Of a DNA stretch of 64,000 bases, positions 58,701-64,000 are shown one piece after another (position 1 is the stretch's first letter; every line of letters begins with the position of its first letter). Source of the stretch: Streptomyces pyxinae (GTDB taxonomy: Bacteria > Actinomycetota > Actinomycetes > Streptomycetales > Streptomycetaceae); NCBI RefSeq assembly GCF_024756275.1, contig NZ_JANUGQ010000001.1, positions 1 through 64,000 of the forward strand, read 5' to 3'. The translations under genes and the position numbers were made by a program. The notes below the pieces were generated by a model, which was given only the letters and a program-made list of their open reading frames with translations, was not told the DNA's origin and did no database searches.

Positions 58701-59396
58701 ATGACCCAGGCATACGACATCGAGGTCGTCGTTTTCGACGTCCTCGGCACCATGGTCGACCAGCCGGGCGGGCTGCGAGCCGCGATCCGCGACGCGGTGC
58801 CGGCGGCCGACGAAACGACGCTCGACCGGCTGCTCGCCCTGTGGCTGGAGCATGTCGAACACGAGCAGCGGCGCATCGAGGACGGGGAACGAGCCTACGC
58901 CGACTCCGCGGCCCTCGACCGCGAGGCGGCCGAACGCGTGGCCGAACGCACCGGCCTCACCGACCCCGCCGCCGTCCGGCACCTGGCCACGGCCGGCCAG
59001 CGCCTCGACGCCTGGGAGGACTCCCGCACCGGCCTGGCCCGCCTCGCGCGGCGGTTCCCCGTCCTGGGACTGACCCACGCCAGTCGCGCGACCCTGCTCC
59101 GCCTCAACGCCCACACCGGGCTGCGGTGGCACCAGGCCCTCTCCGCCGAGGATGCCCGCGCCTTCAAGCCCGCGAAGGAGGTCTACCAGCTCGCGCTCGA
59201 CACGGCGGGCTGCCCTCCGGAGCGCCTGCTGATGGTCGCCGCCCACGCCTGGGACCTGCGGGGAGCCCAGGCAGTGGGCATGCGCACGGCCTACGTCCAG
59301 CGCCCCGGCGGCGACCCCCCGGGCACGGCCGACACCTTCGACTGGCACACCGACAGCCTGAACGACCTGGCCACCGAACTGACTTCGGCCGCCTAG
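58701..59396 (+). CDS. HAD hydrolase, type II haloacid-dehalogenase-like
   Basis: 231 aa. HAD motifs: nucleophile Asp in VVVFDVLGTMVDQ (the -x-D partner is replaced as in dehalogenases), Thr/Ser motif II LGLTHAS, Lys in FKPAKEVYQLAL, and the acidic motif MVAAHAWDLRGAQAVGM. The NAWD-like HAWD block is the mark of L-2-haloacid dehalogenases rather than of the MtnC enolase-phosphatase. ATG at 58701 behind GGGAGGG. It is divergent from tetR. Its 3' end shares CTAG with the stop of a convergent small ORF. Confidence 0.88.
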   Translation: MTQAYDIEVVVFDVLGTMVDQPGGLRAAIRDAVPAADETTLDRLLALWLEHVEHEQRRIEDGERAYADSAALDREAAERVAERTGLTDPAAVRHLATAGQRLDAWEDSRTGLARLARRFPVLGLTHASRATLLRLNAHTGLRWHQALSAEDARAFKPAKEVYQLALDTAGCPPERLLMVAAHAWDLRGAQAVGMRTAYVQRPGGDPPGTADTFDWHTDSLNDLATELTSAA

Positions 59397-59620
59397 GGGG
59401 CGGTGTCGCCGGGCACACTCTCCGGGTCGTACCGGTTGAGCCCCGCACACCTGTGAGGTGCGGCCTCGACGGATTCGCCGGGCCGGCCGGTGGTGACGAG
59501 GAACCAGCCGATGCGAGTGACCCCTTCGGGGTGGCGGAAGAGCCAGGCCATCGGGTCGGGCGCTGCCCGGCCGGGACGGCCGGCCGCCCGGCGCAGAAGC
59601 GCGGTGGCGAACCGGAGCAC
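59393..59620 (-). CDS. Small hypothetical protein, uncertain
   Basis: 75 aa from a GTG at 59620 without a ribosome site: VLRFATALLRRAAGRPGR, then MAWLFRHPEGVTRIGWFLV and GESVEAAPHRCAGLNRYDPE. The start is 13 bp after the stop of the 102-aa gene; the part upstream in frame is a shadow of that gene. The protein-like middle and the shared CTAG end with the HAD gene favour a real gene, but it could also be the displaced 3' end of the neighbour. No function can be given. Confidence 0.4.
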   Translation of the reverse strand: MLRFATALLRRAAGRPGRAAPDPMAWLFRHPEGVTRIGWFLVTTGRPGESVEAAPHRCAGLNRYDPESVPGDTAP

Positions 59621-59633
59621 CAGGAAGAGGTGT

Positions 59634-59942
59634 TCACGACGGCGGATCCGCCCGCTCGCCCCGTGCGAAGTCGGCCCGCAGGCGCCGAAGACACCGGTCC
59701 GTGTGGTCCGGCGACTTCCACTCGGGCGGCACCGTGGCTTCCACGCGGGCGCGCAGCGCGTCCAGTGCCCGGTGCAGCTCCCGGTGGCGGACATACCGGC
59801 TCCACAGCTCCTCCAGCCACCGGAGAGGCCGTATGACACGGTCGCGCAGCCGAGGACGGGGCGGGCGGAAGATCCGGTCCAGGTTGCGTGCCCTGTTCCG
59901 CTCCGCCTCGGTGAGCGGGGGCTCTCCCCGCCCGAACCTCAC
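59634..59942 (-). CDS. Small hypothetical basic protein
   Basis: 102 aa from a GTG at 59942: VRFGRGEPPLTEAERNRARN, then RPRLRDRVIRPLRWLEELWSRY, RELHRALDALRARVEATVPPEW and CLRRLRADFARGER. It is mostly predicted helix, rich in Arg, Leu and Glu, without signal peptide. I do not recognise the family. The start is not secure: other GTG codons lie nearby and no clear Shine-Dalgarno is visible. It follows the anti-sigma-type ATPase on the same strand. Confidence 0.5.
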   Translation of the reverse strand: MRFGRGEPPLTEAERNRARNLDRIFRPPRPRLRDRVIRPLRWLEELWSRYVRHRELHRALDALRARVEATVPPEWKSPDHTDRCLRRLRADFARGERADPPS

Positions 59943-60166
59943 CGGGGGCACCGCTGCTCGGTACGGGGAACGATGATGTACGGGCCCGGCTGCTCGGGCA
60001 ACGGCGGTTTCCTGGGGTCCGGCACAGCGGGCGAACTCTCCAATCAGGGGTTCGTGCGGGGCGGTCGTTGAGGGCGTTCGAGCCGGAATGGCTCCGGGCC
60101 CACGACGGCGGTCACGCAGTCGCTCTGTCGGGCCCGGGAGCGAGGCCCACGGGCGGGAGCGGCGGC

Positions 60167-60652
60167 TCAAGGAAGCGGTACGGCGCCGCTGATCAGGCAC
60201 CAGACTTGTTTGCCGGGGCCCTCCGGGCTCGGCCCGTACCCCCAGCAGTCGGTCAGCGCCTCCACCAGCGCCAGCCCCCGACCGTCCACGGCGCCGTCCC
60301 CCGCCGGGCGCGGCACCGGCGGCGCCGGAGAGGGGTCCGCCACTGTGACCAGCAGCAGCCCCTCCGCATAATGAGCGGCCAGCCGCACCACGTCCCCGGT
60401 GGAAGCGCACCCGTGCCGGACGGCGTTCGCCACCAGCTCGTGCACCGCCAGCACCACGGCATCCACCTCCGGGCAGCCCCACTTCGTCAACCGCTGCTCC
60501 AGCAGACGCCGTACGCCCGCGACCTCCGCGAGTTCACCCGGGATCACAGCGCTGAACGACTCCCGCACCGGCCGGGAAGCCGCCACCTGACCGCCGCTCA
60601 CCACACCGCCACCGGCGGCGCGCCCTCCAGCAGCGCTTCGATGCGAAGTCAT
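60167..60652 (-). CDS. Anti-sigma-factor-type HATPase
   Basis: 161 aa. A Gly/Ala-rich N-terminus (about 25 aa), then a single GHKL ATPase domain: VIPGELAEVAGVRRLLEQRLT, N-box VLAVHELVANAVRHG (E..xxN), VADPSPAPP, and the glycine box DGRGLALVEALTD, ending VWCLISG. This is the large Streptomyces family of RsbW/SpoIIAB-like kinases that bind sigma factors or regulators. ATG at 60652 after AAGGGACAGG. A 14-bp inverted repeat lies in its leader. Partner unknown. Confidence 0.88.
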   Translation of the reverse strand: MTSHRSAAGGRAAGGGVVSGGQVAASRPVRESFSAVIPGELAEVAGVRRLLEQRLTKWGCPEVDAVVLAVHELVANAVRHGCASTGDVVRLAAHYAEGLLLVTVADPSPAPPVPRPAGDGAVDGRGLALVEALTDCWGYGPSPEGPGKQVWCLISGAVPLP

Positions 60653-60675
60653 CCTGTCCCTTTCTCTCTTCAGGG

Positions 60676-60740
60676 CCCTCCCCGCCCGAGGTATTCGAGC
60701 CGTGGGGGGACTCGGTTTCGGTACGTTCGGGCGGGGAGGG
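60676..60740. promoter_or_regulatory. 14-bp perfect inverted repeat upstream of the HATPase gene
   Basis: CCCTCCCCGCCCGA (60676-60689) and TCGGGCGGGGAGGG (60727-60740) with 37 bases between, 24 bp before the HATPase start. It is either a structured 5' leader or a two-part operator. Confidence 0.5.
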
Positions 60741-60762
60741 GCTTGTCGCGGTCCGGGGTGTG

Positions 60763-60807
60763 CCGCCCGGCTGCCGGCTAGCCCCTTGCGTGGCGGTAGC
60801 CGGGCGG
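60763..60807 (-). terminator. Terminator behind the 180-aa gene
   Basis: CCGCCCGGCTGCC pairs with GGTAGCCGGGCGG (13 bp, one G-T) around a 19-base loop, about 70 bp past the stop of the upstream minus-strand gene. Confidence 0.6.
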
Positions 60808-60878
60808 TCCCCGCCTTCTCGTGCCGGATCCATGGGCACATGACGCAGGGGGCGAGGGGTCTTGAGGGCTGCGGGAGT

Positions 60879-61421
60879 TCAGCGCGTCAGCACGACGGCC
60901 GGCAGCCAACCGAGCACGGCGTAGGAAGCCAGAGCGGCCAGGCAGATCAGGGCGGTACGGGCCACCGCCCACAGTCCTGTCCTGCGGCCGCACCTCCGGT
61001 GACCGGCCGGCGGGCGGGGTATCGGCTCAACACCCCTCTTGGCGCCTGCGATCGGCCGGCTCGGGCGGGCCGACAGCGTGACCCGGTGATACGGGTCCGA
61101 GAACACGGTGCTCCACACCTGCCCCGCTTTGACACGCTGGTGTGCGTCACTGTGGCCGGTGGTGTCCTCGCACCAGGCCCGTAACTGCCCGGCACACGCC
61201 ACCACCGCGCGTTCCCCGGAGGTTTCGGGCACGCGGCCCAGCGGGTTGCGGTCCAAGGTCTCCGCCGTACGCCAGGCCGCCGAACACAGCCAGCGAAGCA
61301 CCAGCCTCGGCCCCAGCAGGGACGTAGGAGACGCGTACGCGTACGGCACCGTGATCCCCTCGGCGATGAGCTCCTCCACCAGGACCTCACACCGGTAGTA
61401 ACTGGGCTCCGGCGCGCTCAC
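60879..61421 (-). CDS. Hypothetical protein with C-terminal membrane helix
   Basis: 180 aa, GTG start overlapping the stop of the upstream gene by GTGA. Soluble part: YYRCEVLVEELIAEGITVPYAYASPT, LVLRWLCSAAWRTAETLDRNPLG, GQLRAWCEDTTGHSDAHQRVKAG. One membrane segment near the end (LWAVARTALICLAALASYAVLGWL). A tail-anchored protein by this layout. I do not recognise the family; it forms a pair with the 86-aa gene before it. Confidence 0.7.
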   Translation of the reverse strand: MSAPEPSYYRCEVLVEELIAEGITVPYAYASPTSLLGPRLVLRWLCSAAWRTAETLDRNPLGRVPETSGERAVVACAGQLRAWCEDTTGHSDAHQRVKAGQVWSTVFSDPYHRVTLSARPSRPIAGAKRGVEPIPRPPAGHRRCGRRTGLWAVARTALICLAALASYAVLGWLPAVVLTR

Positions 61422-61678
61422 ATCAACCGCCAGTCCGTCGACCGCCGGTGCGGATGCTGACGGATCACCTCCCCCCAGTCCCGCTCACCGGGCACCCCGC
61501 CGACCGAGGCCCGCTTTCCCCGAGCCACCCGGCACACCAGACACCGCTCGAAGACGACGGGCGGCTCCCCCTCCCCCAGCTGCACATCGGTGTGCCGCCG
61601 CCTCAGGCCCCCCACCCCGGCGCGGGCGCCGCCGGGCGGCCCTCCCGTCCTTGACCGCACGGACGTACTCTCGTTCAC
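61418..61678 (-). CDS. Small hypothetical protein with CxxC motif
   Basis: 86 aa from a GTG at 61678 with AAGGGG eight bases upstream. It contains a VVFERCLVCRVARGKRASVGG segment whose CxxC could bind zinc, and ends RQHPHRRSTDWRLM. It overlaps the next gene by GTGA, so the two are coupled. It is divergent from the helix-turn-helix gene at 61904, across the GGGGAACCCC palindromes. Function unknown. Confidence 0.65.
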   Translation of the reverse strand: MNESTSVRSRTGGPPGGARAGVGGLRRRHTDVQLGEGEPPVVFERCLVCRVARGKRASVGGVPGERDWGEVIRQHPHRRSTDWRLM

Positions 61679-61789
61679 GTCAGCGCCCCTTCGCAGCGTC
61701 GTCCGCGCCCCCGAGCCGCTCCAACGGCTGTGGGGGCTTTTCCTTCTGAAGAGCTTCAACCACGTGCAGCTCCTCACGGAACGGCGAAC

Positions 61790-61848
61790 GGGGAACCCCG
61801 CAAGCCCATTTGGGGAACCCCGCTCCCACTCGTTTGGGGTTCCCCGCC
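61790..61848. promoter_or_regulatory. Three spaced GGGG(AA/TT)CCCC palindromes
   Basis: GGGGAACCCCGC at 61790-61801 and 61812-61823, and GGGGTTCCCCGCC at 61836-61848; start-to-start distances are 22 and 24 bp, about two helical turns. Copies 2 and 3 are both preceded by TTT. The set lies 56 bp before the helix-turn-helix gene and 112 bp from the divergent gene, an arrangement expected for cooperative operators. Confidence 0.7.
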
Positions 61849-61903
61849 GGAGTCCTGGGGCTACGCTGGACGCAGATCACTTCGGTTCTTGGTAGGTGGC
61901 TAC

Positions 61904-63331
61904 ATGGGTGACCGCGCAGCTCGGCGGAGTGGATATCCGCTGACGATTCCCGACGCACTTCTCGACAGCGAGGCCATGCGGCAAGCCTGCGCCGCCCGGA
62001 ACTTCCAAAAGATCTTCCGCCTTGTCAATCGCCGTACTGGATCAAGTCACGCTGTCATGGCGGCGGCTATCGGGAAAATGACCAGCTCTCGGGTCAGTGA
62101 CATTATCCGTGGTGTCAGGGGAATCCGAGGGCGTGAGGTAATCGAGCGCGTAGCAGACGGATTCGGCATCCCTGGGGAAATACTCGGGTTGGCAGCGCGC
62201 CCTTGGGAAGGGCACACCAACACAGGGCAGACCCGCGTCGGGATTACGTGTGATCCCGAGGAACCAGCGCCACAGCGGGAGGAGCCGGTATCCGCCGACC
62301 GACGGACTTTCGCCTCAGGGTCTGCCGTCGCTTTGTCAGTGACGGCAACGCAGTTCGCTCGGGGACAGCGCGCCATCCAGGCACTTGAAGTGATGGGCAA
62401 CGACAGCGTGAGCACGCTTCCCGTTGTCCTGGGTGATCTAATCGCCCACTACACACTGACCGTTTGCTCTATGCCTCCAGCGGATGTGTACGACGAACTA
62501 CTGACCGTCAGAGCATACACAAGCGGCGTCCTGGAAACCCGCATGCCCGAGAAGAAACGAAGAGAAATCACACTATCCGTTGGCTGGCTTTCTTGCCTGC
62601 TGGGTATCGCAGCATGCGACATGGGGACGCACGCGGCAGCGCACATTTGGTGCAGCGACACTGAACGACGAAGCCAGGAAGTAGGGCACCCGGAACTTTC
62701 GGGATGGGCTGTTCTGACGAAGTCACTCATTGCCTTCTACCAGGGACGCCCCCATCAATCGCTGTTGCTGGCATCCCAAGGACAAGGTTCCACAGCGTCA
62801 GGAACCCTTGTCCACACAAAGCTAGCGACGCAGGAAATGCGGGCAGCGGCAATGACAGGCGACGCCGACCGCACGGAAAAAGCACGACGCTACGCAACGA
62901 ATGAGATCGCAAGGCTGCCCGCTGATGTCAGCGTAACGGGCGCTTTTTCGATTTCCCCCGGAGAAGATCCTCCGTATACGGCCACATCCTTGATGCTGCT
63001 AGGCCGCCACGAAGAGGCGGTATCCGCGACTAAGCAAGTACTGCAAGTCCTCTACAGGCCGGACGCACGACAGCGCGGCGAGCACCCGTCCAGCTACGCC
63101 CGCGCCCTGCTGATCCTGGGACTTGCTCAAGCTGGGGCCGGAAATGTGGACGAAGCTGTCTCCGCTGGACATGAGGCCCTTTCGGGAAGCCGTCCGGCCT
63201 GGCCGACTGTAACGCTCGCTGGCCAACTCAGCCGCGCGCTGGAAGGCCGCTTCGCCAAAGCCTTTCAGGTAGAGGAATATCGAGACCGATACCTCGAAGT
63301 GACCAGCCAGCTGACCGGCAATACCATCTAG
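61904..63331 (+). CDS. Helix-turn-helix regulator with TPR-like C-terminal part
   Basis: 475 aa. Residues 20-90 form an XRE-like DNA-binding region (MRQACAARNFQKIFRLVNRR...AAAIGKMTSSRVSDIIRGVR, EVIERVADGFGIPGEILGLA). The rest is helical with TPR-like pairs (YTATSLMLLGRHEEAVSATKQVLQVL, YARALLILGLAQAGAGNVDEAVSAGHEAL), the usual build of large Streptomyces regulators that are not linked to one pathway. The ATG at 61904 has AGGTGG close by. Codon use is visibly less GC-rich than in the genes to the left (many A/T third bases). It reads toward the YdcF gene 25 bp downstream. Confidence 0.85.
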   Translation: MGDRAARRSGYPLTIPDALLDSEAMRQACAARNFQKIFRLVNRRTGSSHAVMAAAIGKMTSSRVSDIIRGVRGIRGREVIERVADGFGIPGEILGLAARPWEGHTNTGQTRVGITCDPEEPAPQREEPVSADRRTFASGSAVALSVTATQFARGQRAIQALEVMGNDSVSTLPVVLGDLIAHYTLTVCSMPPADVYDELLTVRAYTSGVLETRMPEKKRREITLSVGWLSCLLGIAACDMGTHAAAHIWCSDTERRSQEVGHPELSGWAVLTKSLIAFYQGRPHQSLLLASQGQGSTASGTLVHTKLATQEMRAAAMTGDADRTEKARRYATNEIARLPADVSVTGAFSISPGEDPPYTATSLMLLGRHEEAVSATKQVLQVLYRPDARQRGEHPSSYARALLILGLAQAGAGNVDEAVSAGHEALSGSRPAWPTVTLAGQLSRALEGRFAKAFQVEEYRDRYLEVTSQLTGNTI

Positions 63332-63356
63332 CCATACCCTCACACGAGAGGATGCG

Positions 63357-64000
63357 ATGAGCGGCAAGGATCTCAGCTCGGAAGAGATTCATAAAATCAC
63401 GAGTTTCGTAGATATTGAGGCACCACCACCACAGGGTGAACCAACCGCCCACATCCTATTCGGCACGAACCAAACTCAGCCGGTAGAAATTGCGGCGGAC
63501 CGGTACCACAAGGGTCTAGCGCCGTTGATCATTGCGACTGGCGGGGTCAACCGGCACAACGGAATCGTAGAGGCACAAGTTTTCCGTGATCTCCTCATTG
63601 AGCGTGACGTTCCGAATGCTGTCATTCGATGTGAAGACCAGGCAGCCAACACCTGGCAGAATGTGGAATTTTCCCTACCCTATGTGCGCGAAGCCTTGGG
63701 TTCAGGTTTGAGGATCACGGCGGTCAGCAAGTGGTACCATCGCCGGACCGTTCACTGTCTGGCATCGGTCGTGCCTGGCCTCGACCTCTTCTACGCCATC
63801 TCCTGGGAACCCCTGTATTCCGATGAGGTAGTCGACCGCACTAGCTGGCCTTCCATCCCGGAAGGCAGGCGCCGTGTAGTCCGCGAATGGGAGGAGATTC
63901 CTCGGCGTGTCACAGAGGGGAGCTTCACAGTCCTGCGCCGCATTAACGGGGCCTGGAAAGTGTGCTCAACTACACGGCGATGCGGCTCACCCCTCCATGG
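63357..64000 (+). CDS. YdcF/DUF218-family protein, cut by the window end
   Basis: At least 214 aa, frame open at 64000. ATG at 63357 with GAGAGG six bases upstream; the ATG at 63352 is followed by a stop. DUF218 features: HILFGTNQTQPVEIAADRY, PLIIATGGVNRHNGIVEA, the DQAANTWQNVEFSL block (where SanA/ElyC/YdcF proteins have ENxxxNTxEN) and ITAVSKWYHRRTVHCL. Family members are involved in envelope functions, but soluble versions like this one, without membrane segments, are uncharacterised. Same low-GC composition and likely same operon as the regulator upstream. Confidence 0.82.
   Translation, partial: MSGKDLSSEEIHKITSFVDIEAPPPQGEPTAHILFGTNQTQPVEIAADRYHKGLAPLIIATGGVNRHNGIVEAQVFRDLLIERDVPNAVIRCEDQAANTWQNVEFSLPYVREALGSGLRITAVSKWYHRRTVHCLASVVPGLDLFYAISWEPLYSDEVVDRTSWPSIPEGRRRVVREWEEIPRRVTEGSFTVLRRINGAWKVCSTTRRCGSPLH

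Noticed and set aside
58701..59396. HAD gene as MtnC enolase-phosphatase completing a methionine-salvage set
   Set aside because: The HAWD block and the DVLGTM motif fit type II haloacid dehalogenases better than MtnC; no mtnA or mtnK homologue is in the window either.

Overview
The window is chromosomal DNA of a Streptomyces-type actinomycete. The evidence is very high GC with strong third-position GC bias, many GTG starts, 4-bp GTGA/ATGA gene overlaps, a gatCA-x-gatB / rmdB-like / ligA / mnmA / gcvT-gcvH-glyA-sdaA backbone in the usual Streptomyces order, and two rare TTA codons sitting in regulatory genes. I found no rRNA, tRNA, insertion sequence or CRISPR array.

Layout. 1-680: 3' end of a PCMT-type methyltransferase. 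777-4335: GatCAB amidotransferase operon with a small membrane gene inside it. 5281-12211: a GGDEF-EAL c-di-GMP protein (RmdB-like, with a TTA codon), NAD-dependent DNA ligase, a MetE-like protein, an SDR and a DUF427 protein. 12452-15877: hydrolase, MnmA, secreted amidase, small membrane protein. 16075-20482: a large secreted ALF-repeat / HINT polymorphic toxin with an overlapping immunity-like gene. 20781-25753: three secreted-protein genes, among them a catalytically degenerate and an intact trypsin-like protein that share the same C-terminal repeat domain. 25916-35737: cysteine desulfurase, small membrane proteins, a TauE/SafE permease, a methyltransferase pseudogene, a thioesterase, LysR and XRE regulators each beside a divergent gene, an MFS exporter and a TRIC-type channel. 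35938-42301: a five-gene Opp-type peptide ABC transporter operon. 42643-45747: two SseB-like proteins and a P-loop ATPase. 45941-51237: tandem glycine riboswitch, gcvT, gcvH, glyA, sdaA (glycine to serine to pyruvate).

51597-59396 is an accessory cluster and the most interesting part. It holds two SAM-dependent methyltransferase-fold enzymes and an EamA exporter on the minus strand. On the plus strand are a leader peptide, a MtnB-like and a MtnD-like protein (homologues of methionine-salvage enzymes that have lost recognisable metal ligands) and a TTA-containing XRE/NTPase regulator. A TetR repressor and a HAD hydrolase follow. A 17-bp operator-like dyad lies on the promoter of the mtnB/mtnD-like genes, and a 14/17 match lies directly upstream of the tetR start, so the TetR probably controls both.

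59393-64000: a set of small minus-strand genes including an anti-sigma-type ATPase. Then, behind three spaced GGGG(AA/TT)CCCC palindromes, comes a visibly lower-GC pair encoding a helix-turn-helix regulator and a YdcF/DUF218 protein cut by the window end. Throughout the window, short tandem repeats (9, 11, 13, 15, 17, 23, 27 and 28 bp) are unusually common, and several lie in frame inside genes.
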